A stretch of DNA of 64,000 nucleotides from Octadecabacter arcticus 238 (GTDB lineage: Bacteria; Pseudomonadota; Alphaproteobacteria; Rhodobacterales; Rhodobacteraceae): the NCBI RefSeq assembly GCF_000155735.2, contig NC_020908.1, positions 997,001 through 1,061,000 of the forward strand, written 5' to 3'. This document shows, piece after piece, positions 7,889 to 17,906 of the stretch (the first letter of the stretch is position 1; each line of letters starts with the position of its first letter). Below the pieces are notes generated by a model. The model did not search any database, was not told the DNA's origin, and was given only the letters and a program-made list of their open reading frames with translations. Made by a program: the position numbers and the translations under genes.

Positions 7889-10800
7889 CTAGATTTCGTT
7901 GAGCTGCACCAAAGCCGCCGACAGTTGCGCAATTTCTTCGGTCCGCAGCGCCAGATTTGCCTTGGCCTCATCGACAACTTCAGCCGTCGCATTTTCGGCG
8001 AATTTCGGGTTGCCCAGACGCCCACGCAAACCGTTAGCTTCTTTTTCAACTTTGCCCAATGACTTGGTAATGCGGGCTTTTTCGGCGTCCACGTCGATGA
8101 TGTCGGCCAGTGGCAGCGCAAATGTCGCGCCTTTGGTGCCGACGGTCAGCGACCCCGTCGGCGCGTCTCCAACCGTCAAGGCATCGACCCGCGCGAGACG
8201 TTTGATCAGGGCTTCGTTGTTTGCCCATGCGGTCTTGGCGGCATCGTCGGCCTCGACCTGAATGAGAGGCACGTAAAGACCCGCAGGCACGTTCATTTGC
8301 GCGCGGGTTGACCGGATGTTTTCAATGATCTGGATAACCCAAAGCATTTCAGACGCCGCGTCTGCATCTACAAGATCGTCGCCAAGTTCGGGCCAGTCAG
8401 TGTGACACAGCAGCCCGTCTTTGCCCATCAAGCCCCACAATTCTTCGGTGATAAACGGCATGATCGGGTGCAACAGGATCAGCGATTGGGTTAACACCCA
8501 GTTCATCACTTGTTGACATTCGGCCTTTTCGGCGTCCGTTCCATCTAGCAAAAGCGGCTTGGACAATTCGACATACCAATCGCAGACCTTGCCCCAAACG
8601 AATTTATAAAGCGCGTCTGCGGCGTCGTTGAAACGGTAATTGCTGAGCGCGTCGTCGACTTCTGCCAGCACTTTTGACGTCTCGCCGATGATCCATTTAT
8701 TTACCGAAAGCGACGTATGATTTGCGTACAGATCCTTTACACCACCTGTATGTACAGCGTCTGTACTGAAGGCCCCGTTCATTTCGGCAAACCGACAGGC
8801 ATTCCACAGCTTTGTGCCAAAGTTGCGGTAGCCCGCGATGCGGGACGTGTCGAGTTTCAATGCACCGCCAAGCGATGCCATCGCCGCATTGGTAAACCGC
8901 AGCGCGTCTGCGCCGTATTCGTCGATGATATCGAGCGGGTCGATGACGTTGCCGGTTGATTTGGACATCTTCTTACCCTTGGCGTCGCGCACGAGGCCAT
9001 GCAGGTAGATGGTGTTGAACGGAACTTCGCCGACGACGGCCAATTGCATCATCATCATCCGCGCGACCCAGAAGAACAGGATGTCCTGTCCTGTGATGAG
9101 GTCGGAGGTTGGGAAGTATTTTTTCAGCTCGGGCGTGTCTTCGGGCCAGCCGAGCGTGCCGATTGGCCAGAGACCAGACGAGAACCACGTGTCGAGGACG
9201 TCGGGGTCGCGGAACATCGGCAGTTGCATCGGGCCTGCAAAGGATCTGATCGAGCCTTCGTCGCGCGTGTCCAACAGGCCAAGTTGTTCTTGGAGAATCG
9301 AAGCGGCCTCTTGTTCGTCAGCCACGACGCGAAATTCTGTGCCTTCGGGATATTGCAGGGTCGCGCTTGCGATGGCCTCTGCTTCGGTCGCGGCACAAAT
9401 GGCGTACCAATCGGTTTCGCCCGGAACATACCAAACCGGAATCTGGTGCCCCCACCACAACTGGCGTGAGATGCACCAAGGTTCGATATTCTCGAGCCAA
9501 TGGAAGTAGGTTTTCTTGCCCGACTCCGGCATTATCTTCACTGTCCCATCGCGCACCGCGTCCAGTGCAGGGCCGACGATCTTGTCGGTTTCCACGAACC
9601 ATTGATCCGTCAGCGCGGGTTCAATCACGACTTTTGATCGATCGCCAAACGGCTGCATGATTTTCTTGGACTCGACGTATGGCACGGTCTCGGTGACGTC
9701 GCTCTCAACCCCCTCATCATCCTTTACTTTGCGGGTGGCCTCAACCATCACGGCCAGGCCTTCGGCGGTGATATCTGCCACCACTGCGTCGCGGGCCACG
9801 AACCGATCCATGCCGCGGTAGGCGTCCGGCACAAGGTTCATCGCGGCAATCATTGCTTCGTCAAATTCGGTGTCCCCAGTGGCGATGGACTGCGCGATCG
9901 CGGCTTCCTCACTATAGATTTTGCCATCTGCGCGCATCGCGCCTTTGGTGTCCATCAGCGCGTACATCGGGATGCCGTTGCGCTTGGCGACCATGTAGTC
10001 GTTGAAGTCATGCGCGCCGGTGATTTTCACCGCACCGGAGCCGAAATCCATGTCCGGATAATCGTCAACAATGATCGGTATCAGCCGGCGAGATTCTTTT
10101 GGCCCAACAGGAATTTCACATAGTTTTCCGATGATTGGCGCATAACGTTCATCCTTTGGGTTAACTGCAACGGCGCCATCCCCAAGCATGGTTTCGGGCC
10201 GTGTCGTCGCAATAGAAATATAGTTACGCTTTTCGCTAAGTGTTACGTTTCCGTCTTCATCCTTCTCGACGTAGTCATAAGTAAGGCCACCCGCGAGCGG
10301 GTATTTAAAATGCCACATATGGCCGTCGACTTCGACATTCTCGACCTCAAGATCGGAAATCGCGGTTTCAAAATGCGGGTCCCAATTGACCAGACGTTTG
10401 CCGCGATAAATCAGGCCCTTGTTGTACATTTCAACGAAGACTTTGATGACGGCGTCGTGGAAATTACCTTGGGCAGATGCGGGCGCACCGGGGGCGCCGG
10501 ACATGGTGAACGCTTCGCGGTCCCAGTCACAAGACGCACCGAGGCGCTTGAGTTGGTTGATGATCTTCCCACCGGATTCGGCCTTCCAGTCCCAGACCTT
10601 TTCAAGGAACTTTTCGCGCCCCAGTTCGACCCGTTTGGGTTGACCTGTTTCGGCCAGTTGGCGTTCGACGACCATTTGCGTGGCGATGCCTGCATGGTCT
10701 GTTCCGGGCTGCCAAAGCGTGTCAAAGCCGCGCATGCGATGCCAACGCACCAGAATGTCCTGCAGCGTGTTGTTGAACGCGTGGCCCATGTGCAAAACGC

Positions 10801-10945
10801 CGGTGACGTTTGGCGGCGGTATCATAACGCAGTATGTGTCATCCCGCGACGCGTTGGCGCCTGCGACAAACGCCTTTTCAGACAGCCAGCGGTTTGTAAT
10901 GCGGGCCTCGGCCTCGTTCGCGTCGAATTTCTTTTCCATTGGCAT
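7889..10945 (-). CDS. valS: Valyl-tRNA synthetase
   Basis: This large class I synthetase (1018 aa from the ATG at 10945) shows the HIGH-type motif [10 protein letters not shown] at residues 50-59, the KMSKS loop [10 protein letters not shown] near residue 660, the connective-peptide editing domain ([13 protein letters not shown]), and a C-terminal coiled coil ([20 protein letters not shown]) that binds the tRNA elbow. It charges tRNA-Val and edits threonyl-tRNA. I chose [13 protein letters not shown] because GGGATCGCAGACC precedes it; MEKKF six bases downstream is an alternative. The annotated-looking upstream frame overlaps the divergent promoter region and is rejected. Confidence 0.96.
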   Translation of the reverse strand: MPMEKKFDANEAEARITNRWLSEKAFVAGANASRDDTYCVMIPPPNVTGVLHMGHAFNNTLQDILVRWHRMRGFDTLWQPGTDHAGIATQMVVERQLAETGQPKRVELGREKFLEKVWDWKAESGGKIINQLKRLGASCDWDREAFTMSGAPGAPASAQGNFHDAVIKVFVEMYNKGLIYRGKRLVNWDPHFETAISDLEVENVEVDGHMWHFKYPLAGGLTYDYVEKDEDGNVTLSEKRNYISIATTRPETMLGDGAVAVNPKDERYAPIIGKLCEIPVGPKESRRLIPIIVDDYPDMDFGSGAVKITGAHDFNDYMVAKRNGIPMYALMDTKGAMRADGKIYSEEAAIAQSIATGDTEFDEAMIAAMNLVPDAYRGMDRFVARDAVVADITAEGLAVMVEATRKVKDDEGVESDVTETVPYVESKKIMQPFGDRSKVVIEPALTDQWFVETDKIVGPALDAVRDGTVKIMPESGKKTYFHWLENIEPWCISRQLWWGHQIPVWYVPGETDWYAICAATEAEAIASATLQYPEGTEFRVVADEQEAASILQEQLGLLDTRDEGSIRSFAGPMQLPMFRDPDVLDTWFSSGLWPIGTLGWPEDTPELKKYFPTSDLITGQDILFFWVARMMMMQLAVVGEVPFNTIYLHGLVRDAKGKKMSKSTGNVIDPLDIIDEYGADALRFTNAAMASLGGALKLDTSRIAGYRNFGTKLWNACRFAEMNGAFSTDAVHTGGVKDLYANHTSLSVNKWIIGETSKVLAEVDDALSNYRFNDAADALYKFVWGKVCDWYVELSKPLLLDGTDAEKAECQQVMNWVLTQSLILLHPIMPFITEELWGLMGKDGLLCHTDWPELGDDLVDADAASEMLWVIQIIENIRSTRAQMNVPAGLYVPLIQVEADDAAKTAWANNEALIKRLARVDALTVGDAPTGSLTVGTKGATFALPLADIIDVDAEKARITKSLGKVEKEANGLRGRLGNPKFAENATAEVVDEAKANLALRTEEIAQLSAALVQLNEI

Positions 10946-11109
10946 GGTCTGCGATCCCTTTGTTTGGGCGTGAAATAACCGAGCGAGGCGTGAAGGGAAA
11001 GGGGCCAAGGTCAGGGTCAAGGTTTGGTTTAAGGTTTGGGCCAAGGTTTAGGCTGGACGCGCCCGCTGCGCGGTCTAGGGTTCAGGCTGAGCCAAAAGGA
11101 GCGACGGAC

Positions 11110-13407
11110 ATGGAAAAGTTTGGGAAATCCCAGCCAATCAAGCGGGTTGAGGACGTTCGTTTTCTGAACGGCACGGGGCGTTATGTGGATGACATTGTGC
11201 CGAGCGGTGCGCTGCGGGCTTATGTGTTGCGATCAACCGTCGCGCATGGCGACATCACCACGTTAGATGTTGCGGACGCGCGTGCGGCAGATGGTGTGCA
11301 TATGGTGCTGACGCTGGCGGACCTTGAAGCCGCAGGGCTGAACGTTGCGATGAACGCTGACATCATCACCAATAGCGACGGGACCAAGGCCGCAGCACCT
11401 GAACGCCCGATCCTGGCGCGGGGCCGTGTGCGATTTGTCGGGGAACCCGTGGCATTCATCGTCGCTGACACCTTGGCGCAGGCGCGTGATGCAGCTGAGA
11501 TGATCGAGTTGGATTTTGACGATCTAGATGTCCACATGGCGTTGGCGGCGGGCGGGGCTGCACTCCACGCGGAAGCGCCCGACAACGTGGCGTTTGATTG
11601 GTCGATGGGGGACATCGCCTCGGTGGATGCAGTGCTGGCCAGCGCCGCGCATGTGATCAACGTGCCGGTGCAGGACAACCGCATTATCGTTAATTCAATG
11701 GAGCCTCGTGGATGTTTTGCGCAACCCGAGGGCGCGCGCTTGCACGTGAGCGTCAACGGTCAAGGGGTATGGTCGCCGCGCGCGTCTATTGCGCAAGAGT
11801 TGCGGATGGACGCGGCGGATGTGCGTGTCACCAACCCTGATGTCGGTGGCGGGTTCGGGATGAAGGCGATGGATTATCCCGAGACGTTTTTGTGCGCCTA
11901 CGCTGCGCGGACGCTGGGTCGCGCCGTTGCGTGGATGTCGGATCGATCCGAAGCCATGCAAAGCGACAATGCAGGGCGCGATCTGGTCAGCACTGCGACG
12001 TTGGGTTTCGACGCCAGCCACCGGTTGATCGCATACAAAGTCGATACAATTGCCAATTTGGGCGCCTATAATTCTCAAGCGGGACAATTGATCCAGACCG
12101 CGTTTTTCAGCAAGGTTTTGCCCGGTGTTTATGATGTGCAGGCGGTGGCGATGCGCACCGTCGGGGTCTACACCAACACCACGCAGGTCGACGCCTATCG
12201 CGGTGCGGGGCGACCCGAGGCGATTTACGTGTTGGAACGCAGCCTAGATCACGCGGCCCGCGAGATGGGCGTGGACCCTTGGGCGCTGCGGCAGCGTAAT
12301 TTTATCAAGCCGGACCAGTTTCCATATTTGTCCGCAACGGGCCAGCCCTATGACGTGGGCGATTTTGAACGGGTGTTGGCGCGTGTGACGAGTGCGGCGG
12401 ACCGTGACGGGTTCGCGCAGCGCCGCGCGGTGTCTGCGGCGGCGGGTAAGCTGCGCGGGATCGGCCTGTGTTATTATATCGAAAGCATTCTAGGTAATCC
12501 AAGCGAAACCAGCCGCGTCGATTTCAACACCGACGGAACGGTGTCGATCTTTGTCGGCACGCAAAGCAACGGGCAGGGCCATGAAACTGTCTTTGCGCAG
12601 TTTCTGGCGGATCAAACGGGGATTCCTGCGGACCGGATTTCGGTTGTACAAGGTGATTCCGATTTGATCCCCACGGGTGGCGGCACGGGTGGTTCGCGCT
12701 CAGTTACCGTGCAAAACACCGCGACGTTGGCCGCAGTTGGTGTGTTGATCGACGGATTTTCGGCGTTCCTTGGGGAGGTTGAAGGCGTGCCCGCCATGGA
12801 CGTTTCTTTCGATGACGAGAGGTTCCGCATTGCCGGATCAAACCTGACGCCCACCATGCTTGATGTGGCGGACATGGCGCGGGGTGCTGGGCGCGATGAC
12901 CTGTTGAGTGTGTCAAAACAGATCAAACTTGACCACCGCAGCTATCCCAACGGCGCACATGTTTCAGAAGTCGAGATCGACCCGCAGACAGGTGTTGTCA
13001 CCGTGCAGCGCTACACGATAATTGACGATTTTGGCAATCTTATCAATCCTATGTTGGTTGAAGGACAGGTGCATGGCGGGGTGGTGCAGGGCATTGGGCA
13101 GGCGCTGTTTGAACGGGTTGTTTATGATGAAGACGGCCAACTTCTCACGGCATCGTTCATGGACTACGCTATGCCTCGCGCTGAGGATGTGCCGATGATG
13201 TATTTCGACACCGAAGCGACGCAAAGCCTGTACAACCCTATGGGCATGAAGGGCTGTGGCGAGGCCGGCACGGTCGGTGCTTTGGCTGCCATCACAAACG
13301 CGGTGCAAGACGCGGTCTGGGACCTTGGGGTGCGCGACGTTCAGATGCCGTTCACGCCGCATCGTGTCTGGCAGATGTTAAACAGGGGCGGTGATGCGTC
13401 TACTTAA
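11110..13407 (+). CDS. Molybdenum hydroxylase large subunit (xanthine dehydrogenase/CoxL form II family)
   Basis: This 765-aa protein is a molybdopterin-binding large subunit. The N-terminal a/b hammerhead domain starts GKSQPIKRVEDVRFLNGTGR. Cofactor-binding stretches include NPDVGGGFGMK, AYRGAGRPEAIYVLE and MKGCGEAGTVGAL with the catalytic glutamate. The active-site loop reads AYRGAGR rather than AYRCSFR, so it is not a true CO dehydrogenase (form I); the substrate is unknown. The usual Fe-S small and FAD middle subunits are not next to it, which is unusual. The stop overlaps the start of the DUF2235 gene. Confidence 0.85.
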   Translation: MEKFGKSQPIKRVEDVRFLNGTGRYVDDIVPSGALRAYVLRSTVAHGDITTLDVADARAADGVHMVLTLADLEAAGLNVAMNADIITNSDGTKAAAPERPILARGRVRFVGEPVAFIVADTLAQARDAAEMIELDFDDLDVHMALAAGGAALHAEAPDNVAFDWSMGDIASVDAVLASAAHVINVPVQDNRIIVNSMEPRGCFAQPEGARLHVSVNGQGVWSPRASIAQELRMDAADVRVTNPDVGGGFGMKAMDYPETFLCAYAARTLGRAVAWMSDRSEAMQSDNAGRDLVSTATLGFDASHRLIAYKVDTIANLGAYNSQAGQLIQTAFFSKVLPGVYDVQAVAMRTVGVYTNTTQVDAYRGAGRPEAIYVLERSLDHAAREMGVDPWALRQRNFIKPDQFPYLSATGQPYDVGDFERVLARVTSAADRDGFAQRRAVSAAAGKLRGIGLCYYIESILGNPSETSRVDFNTDGTVSIFVGTQSNGQGHETVFAQFLADQTGIPADRISVVQGDSDLIPTGGGTGGSRSVTVQNTATLAAVGVLIDGFSAFLGEVEGVPAMDVSFDDERFRIAGSNLTPTMLDVADMARGAGRDDLLSVSKQIKLDHRSYPNGAHVSEVEIDPQTGVVTVQRYTIIDDFGNLINPMLVEGQVHGGVVQGIGQALFERVVYDEDGQLLTASFMDYAMPRAEDVPMMYFDTEATQSLYNPMGMKGCGEAGTVGALAAITNAVQDAVWDLGVRDVQMPFTPHRVWQMLNRGGDAST

Positions 13408-14458
13408 CTGGGTCCAATCCCTTATCAGACGTAGCCGCACGCATGAGACAGCTGGCGTGCGACACCGCGGCTCTGCGACCCATGTGGTTATCCTTGATGG
13501 GACGATGTCGTCTTTAGAGGTTGGCTGTGAAACCCATGCAGGACAGCTTTATAAGCTTCTGCAAGAGGCGAGCGGTGGCACCAAACGCGCCGCCAACCTT
13601 ACGATTTATTATGAACCCGGTATCCAATGGACCGACTGGGGAGAGACCTTGGACGTGATGCTGGGGCGCGGCATCAACAGCCAGATCAAGCGGGCGTATG
13701 GGGTTTTGGCATCGCGCTACCGGAGTGGGGATCGCATTGTTTTGGCGGGTTATTCACGTGGGGCATACGCTGTGCGCTCTCTCGTGGGGGTGATTGATCT
13801 GGTCGGGTTGGTGCGGACCGATTGCGCGACAGAACGCAATGTTCAACTGGCCTACCGCCATTATCGCCGTGGTGGGCGCGGTTTGGCAGCCGAGGCATTC
13901 CGCAAGCGCATGTGCCATGCAACGGTCACAATTGAGGCGGTTGCGGTTTGGGACACGGTCAAAGCGCTTGGCGTGCGGTTGCCGATCCTATGGCGCTGGT
14001 CCGTCGTCGAACATGCCTTTCACAACCACGCGCTGGGCGCGTCGGTGCGCCACGGTTTTCATGCCTTGGCGCTGGATGAAACCCGCGAGGCCTATGCGCC
14101 CGTGCTGTGGGCGTGTCCGCCGGGATGGTCCGGCAAAATGGAACAGGTCTGGTTTGCGGGCACCCACGGTGACGTCGGCGGGCAGATCAATGGCTATGAA
14201 CCGGCGCGCCCTTTGGCCAATCTGTCGCTGGTCTGGATGTTGGAACAATTGGAACGCTGCAAAATCCCACTGCCCGATGGGTGGGCCGCCCGATTCCCCA
14301 CGGACGCAACGGCGCCGTCAGTGGGCCTATGGCGCGGTTGGGCAAAGCTGTTCTGGTCGCGCAAAGCGCGGGTTGTCGGGCGCGACGCATCCGAGCGGCC
14401 GCACCCGAGCGTTGCCAAAAACCGACCTGATGACCCCAAGGTTGCACTGCGCAATTGA
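13394..14458 (+). CDS. DUF2235 (Tle1-like) alpha/beta hydrolase
   Basis: This 354-aa protein has the DUF2235 layout: an N-terminal strand (HVVILDGTMSSLE), the nucleophile elbow GYSRGAYAVRSL with serine in G-x-S-x-G, an aspartate candidate in VWDTVKALGV, and GTHGDVGG carrying the late Asp/His region. DUF2235 includes T6SS phospholipase effectors (Tle1) and many housekeeping-like hydrolases. No signal, VgrG or immunity gene is nearby, so effector function is not supported. Its start overlaps the preceding oxidoreductase stop by 14 bases, implying translational coupling. Confidence 0.8.
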   Translation: MRLLNWVQSLIRRSRTHETAGVRHRGSATHVVILDGTMSSLEVGCETHAGQLYKLLQEASGGTKRAANLTIYYEPGIQWTDWGETLDVMLGRGINSQIKRAYGVLASRYRSGDRIVLAGYSRGAYAVRSLVGVIDLVGLVRTDCATERNVQLAYRHYRRGGRGLAAEAFRKRMCHATVTIEAVAVWDTVKALGVRLPILWRWSVVEHAFHNHALGASVRHGFHALALDETREAYAPVLWACPPGWSGKMEQVWFAGTHGDVGGQINGYEPARPLANLSLVWMLEQLERCKIPLPDGWAARFPTDATAPSVGLWRGWAKLFWSRKARVVGRDASERPHPSVAKNRPDDPKVALRN

Positions 14459-14471
14459 TCCCAAGCGGGGG

Positions 14472-15335
14472 TCAGGCCACGTTTTGAAGCCGCAGCGCAG
14501 GTTCCATGCCGAGAGCGTGGCAAATGTCGCGGGTCAGTTCAGGTTTATTGAGGGTGTAGAAGTGTAGGTGGTTGACGCCTTCGGTGAGCAATTCATCACA
14601 GAGTTCGGTGGCCTGCGCGGTGGCAAGCAGGTTGATCACGTCGGGATCGGTGGCATTTCCAAACGCATCCTTCAGGATTTGTGGGATGGCGGTGCCGCAG
14701 CCCGCAGCGAATTTTTGCACGCCGGCCCAGTTTTCAATCGGCAGGATGCCGGGCAGGATCGGGGCGGTGATGCCCGCATCGGCGCAGGCATCGCGAAAGC
14801 GCAGAAAAGTGTCGGACTCAAAGAAGAATTGCGTGATGGCGCGGGTGGCGCCTGCGTCGATTTTCGCCTTGAGGTGGTTGATACAGGCTTGTTGGCTTGC
14901 CGCATCTGGGTGGCATTCGGGATAAGCGCCGACGGTGACGTCGAAGCCTTCGTCAGCCAAGGCGCTGGTCAATTCGATCGAGCTTTGAAAGCCGTCGGCG
15001 TGCGGGGCGAAACCACCTGTTCCCTTTGGTGGATCACCGCGCAGGGCCACAATATGGGTGACACCAGCGGCCTTGTAGCCAGCCGCGATCTCCAGCGTTT
15101 CAGCGCGGGTGGCATCGACGCAGGTCAAGTGGGCGGCCACGGGCAGATCGGTGGTTTTTACAATTGCGTCAACGGCATCGTGGGTCAGCTGGCGGGTGGT
15201 GCCACCTGCGCCGTAAGTGACCGACACAAAGCTCGGGTCCAGCGGCGCAAGGGTTTGCACACAGTCCCACAGCCGGAACGACGCCTGCAGTGATTTGGGC
15301 GGGAAGAATTCAAAGGATACTGACGGACGGGACAT
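14472..15335 (-). CDS. metF: Methylenetetrahydrofolate reductase
   Basis: This 287-aa FAD-dependent TIM-barrel enzyme makes 5-methyl-THF for methionine synthesis. Recognisable segments are SFEFFPPKS (family start with the catalytic Glu region), SVTYGAGGTTR, LTCVDATR, LRGDPPKG, TVGAYPECHPDA and TQFFFESDTF. Length fits bacterial MetF. The ATG at 15335 has GGAGATCCCC upstream; the longer frame to 15413 runs through the MetR sites and is not used. It is divergent from a LysR regulator, and TGAA-N5-TTCA sites lie between them. Confidence 0.95.
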   Translation of the reverse strand: MSRPSVSFEFFPPKSLQASFRLWDCVQTLAPLDPSFVSVTYGAGGTTRQLTHDAVDAIVKTTDLPVAAHLTCVDATRAETLEIAAGYKAAGVTHIVALRGDPPKGTGGFAPHADGFQSSIELTSALADEGFDVTVGAYPECHPDAASQQACINHLKAKIDAGATRAITQFFFESDTFLRFRDACADAGITAPILPGILPIENWAGVQKFAAGCGTAIPQILKDAFGNATDPDVINLLATAQATELCDELLTEGVNHLHFYTLNKPELTRDICHALGMEPALRLQNVA

Positions 15336-15381
15336 GTGGGGATCTCCATAAGGTTGCGTCTTTATCCCGTCTTGGTCTACA

Positions 15382-15425
15382 TGAAGCAAATTCATAAGTT
15401 TCACGAACATCATGAGGTTTGTTCA
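15382..15425. promoter_or_regulatory. Paired MetR-type operator sites
   Basis: TGAAGCAAATTCA at 15382-15394 matches the MetR consensus TGAA-N5-TTCA exactly. TGAGGTTTGTTCA at 15413-15425 matches with one change. Their centres are 31 bp apart, about three helical turns, fitting a LysR-type tetramer bound to one face of DNA. They lie between the divergent metF and LysR genes. Confidence 0.85.
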
Positions 15426-15428
15426 GTT

Positions 15429-16334
15429 ATGCACATCGAGTTCCGTCACCTGCGCACGATCAAGGCGATCCATGAGACCGGTGGTCTGGCCCGCGCAGCC
15501 GACAGTCTGGGCATTACCCAATCCGCCTTGAGCCATCAGATCAAGGGGATCGAGGATCAAGCGGGGGTCGAGCTTTTCGTACGTCGGTCCAAACCGTTAA
15601 AGCTGTCAGCGGCGGGGCATCGGTTACTGGCGGCGGCGAACCGAATTCTCCCCGAAGTGGCTGCGCTGGAATTGGAATTTTCCGGACTGGTGCAGGGCAG
15701 CTCGGGGCGGATGCACATCGCGATTGAATGTCATGCCTGTTTTGAATGGCTGCTTCCGGTGCTTGAGGAATTCCGCAAGGCATGGCCGGATGTTGACGTC
15801 GATATTCGCCCTGGTCTGACGTTCGATGCGCTGCCTGCTTTGCGCAAAGAACAGGTCGATCTGGTGGTGTCTTCTGATCCCGAGGACATGCCGGGGGTGA
15901 CGTTCCTACCGTTGTTTGATTACGAACCGGTGTTTGTCGCGGCGACAAACCACGCGCTGGCCAGCAAAGCATTTATTGAAGCGGACGATTTTCGTGATCA
16001 AACGCTGATCACTTATCCTGTGGAACAATCCCGCCTGGATGTGTTTTCGCAGCTTTTGATACCTGCAAAGGTGCAACCAAAGGCGGTGCGGCAGGTTGAA
16101 CTGACGGCGGTGATTTTGTTGCTCGTGGCATCGGGGCGCGGGGTTGCGGTGCTGCCTGACTGGGTCGTGCGCCAAGCGTCATATGGATCTGACTACGTGA
16201 CGCGACCACTGACCGAAACGGGGCTGACCCGCAGGCTTTATGCGGCGGTGCGCGATGATTGTGCAGAACTGCCTTTTGTTGCCCATCTGGTGGCGCAGGC
16301 GCGCAAAGAGGCGGTGAAATTGCAGCGTGTCTAG
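15429..16334 (+). CDS. metR: LysR-family regulator, probable MetR
   Basis: This 301-aa LysR protein has an N-terminal winged helix (FRHLRTIKAIHETGGLARAA, helix-turn-helix with LGITQSALSHQIK) and a periplasmic-binding-like effector domain from about residue 90. MetR activates met genes with homocysteine as co-effector. Assignment as MetR rests on the divergent metF and the consensus sites between them; sequence alone gives LysR. The ATG at 15429 gives the standard N-terminus, and the second MetR site ends only four bases upstream, so bound protein would also repress this gene. Confidence 0.85.
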   Translation: MHIEFRHLRTIKAIHETGGLARAADSLGITQSALSHQIKGIEDQAGVELFVRRSKPLKLSAAGHRLLAAANRILPEVAALELEFSGLVQGSSGRMHIAIECHACFEWLLPVLEEFRKAWPDVDVDIRPGLTFDALPALRKEQVDLVVSSDPEDMPGVTFLPLFDYEPVFVAATNHALASKAFIEADDFRDQTLITYPVEQSRLDVFSQLLIPAKVQPKAVRQVELTAVILLLVASGRGVAVLPDWVVRQASYGSDYVTRPLTETGLTRRLYAAVRDDCAELPFVAHLVAQARKEAVKLQRV

Positions 16335-16954
16335 GCGGTCTTCTGAGGTGTAAAAAGCACCGCTGCCTGCGCCAGCGGCACGGCAGGACTGAACAAATAG
16401 CCCTGCGCAGCCACGCAGCCCATGTTGATCAATTCTTGGCTTTGGGCCTGCGTTTCGACGCCTTCCGCAATGACACTGACACCAAGACCCGATGCGATGT
16501 TCAAAAAACCCCGAACGAGGACTTCGGAGGTTAAATCGTGGCTAAGCCCTGCGACGAAACTGGTGTCGATCTTGTGTTCATCGAAATCAAGCTGGCGCAG
16601 ATGATGGAACGACGCAAAACCGGTGCCAAAATCATCGAGAGATATGCGTACGCCAAGGTCGCGAAAGCTGGCAATTGAGGCTTGGATCGCGTCCGCTGCG
16701 CGGGCGATGAAAACGTCTTCCGTGATTTCCAACGTCACGTGCTGCGCGGCTGTCGGGCTGGCGGCGAGGATACGGTGCAAATCCTGACGCCCCGTATACC
16801 AAGACAAGGCACATATCAGCAGAGCTGTCGCTATGACCAATTCAGTATCTCGGACGCTCAGCTTTGCGCTATCGGCAAAGTGGGGCCGTGTTGAAGCGAT
16901 AATTCTGTTAAACACACGCTTTCCCACGGCTCGTATCGCTTCACTTAAGCACAT
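16331..16954 (-). pseudogene. Truncated EAL-domain (cyclic-di-GMP phosphodiesterase) remnant
   Basis: The C-terminal two thirds of an EAL domain are clear: TLEITEDVFI, RISLDDFGTGFASFHHL, KIDTSFVAGL and VIAEGVETQAQS. The N-terminal part, with the EAL/EVL metal-binding glutamate and the first half of the barrel, is missing; upstream residues match nothing. Without it the enzyme should not hydrolyse c-di-GMP. It is most simply a decayed EAL or GGDEF-EAL gene whose front end was lost near the suhB promoter. The 3' end overlaps the metR stop by four bases. Confidence 0.7.
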
Positions 16955-17111
16955 TCTGGCATACAAAGTGTTAAGACGAGGCAACGACTGCCACAGTCTT
17001 TCAATCGGATTTGTGGCGATTATCGCCCCTTGTTTGCACATGGCTCAGCCCCTATACGCCCCAACAAACGTTGCGCGGCCAGTTTTTGGTCAACGCACAA
17101 AGGAGATCGAC

Positions 17112-17906
17112 ATGGTTGCCAGTGCGAACCTCAACGTGATGATGAAAACGGCCCGTCGTGCGGGGCGTGCGTTGCTGAAAGACTTTGGTGAGGTCGAGAA
17201 CCTGCAGGTGTCCACCAAAGGCCCTGGAGATTTTGTGACCCGTGCCGATAAAAACGCGGAATTCATGATCCGTGAGGCATTGATGGATGCGCGACCAACG
17301 TACGGTTTTCTGGGCGAAGAAGGCACCGAGATTGAAGGCGCCGACCCCACCCGCCGCTGGATCGTTGACCCACTGGACGGCACTACGAATTACCTGCATG
17401 GCCTACCGCATTGGGCTGTTTCAATCGCGCTGGAACACAAAGGCCAGATCGTTATCGGCGTTATTTATGACCCGATGAAGGACGAGTTGTTCTTTGCCGA
17501 AAAGGGCAGTGGCGCGTGGTTGAACGAGAAGCGTTTGCGCGTTTCGGGGCGCTCAAAGATGAGCGAAAGCATCTTTTCCACGGGTCTGCCGTTCGCGGGC
17601 CGTGCCGATTTGCCGACAACCTTGCAAGACCTCGCACGGATTTTGCCGACCTGTGCGGGTGTGCGCCGCTGGGGGGCTGCGTCGCTCGACCTCGCGTATG
17701 TGGCCGCTGGCCGTTACGACGGGTTCTGGGAACGCCGCCTGAAATCATGGGATATGGCTGCTGGTCTTATCATCGTGCGCGAAGCAGGGGGCATGGTTGA
17801 ATCGATCAACCCCGCCAACAATATCATCGAGTCCGGCGAAGTTATCTGCGCTGCCGAGACGATTTTTGAAAAGTTCTCAAAAGTTATCCGGTCCAAAAAC
17901 GACTAA
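17112..17906 (+). CDS. suhB: Inositol monophosphatase family protein (SuhB)
   Basis: This 264-aa protein has the IMPase metal sites: GEEGTEIEG, the signature WIVDPLDGTTNYLHGLPHW, and the C-terminal WDMAAGLIIVREAGG. It hydrolyses inositol-1-phosphate and similar substrates; in proteobacteria SuhB also binds RNA polymerase in rRNA antitermination complexes. The start is set by a strong AAAGGAG site six bases upstream of the ATG at 17112. The longer frame from 16833 overlaps the EAL remnant and is not coding. The stop overlaps the converging VOC-gene stop by four bases. Confidence 0.93.
   Translation: MVASANLNVMMKTARRAGRALLKDFGEVENLQVSTKGPGDFVTRADKNAEFMIREALMDARPTYGFLGEEGTEIEGADPTRRWIVDPLDGTTNYLHGLPHWAVSIALEHKGQIVIGVIYDPMKDELFFAEKGSGAWLNEKRLRVSGRSKMSESIFSTGLPFAGRADLPTTLQDLARILPTCAGVRRWGAASLDLAYVAAGRYDGFWERRLKSWDMAAGLIIVREAGGMVESINPANNIIESGEVICAAETIFEKFSKVIRSKND

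Noticed and set aside
9009..9509. Several antisense frames over 150 codons inside valS and putA
   Set aside because: High GC antisense frames are common; the sense genes have strong family motifs throughout.
11000..11060. Repeated AAGGTTTGG-like units before the molybdenum-hydroxylase gene
   Set aside because: Four loose copies in a purine-rich stretch, too degenerate to call a binding array.
13391..14458. T6SS phospholipase effector
   Set aside because: DUF2235 fold fits, but no VgrG, PAAR, adaptor or immunity gene is present in the neighbourhood.
14568..15293. Plus-strand 241-codon frame opposite metF
   Set aside because: metF motifs on the minus strand and the MetR sites settle the coding strand.
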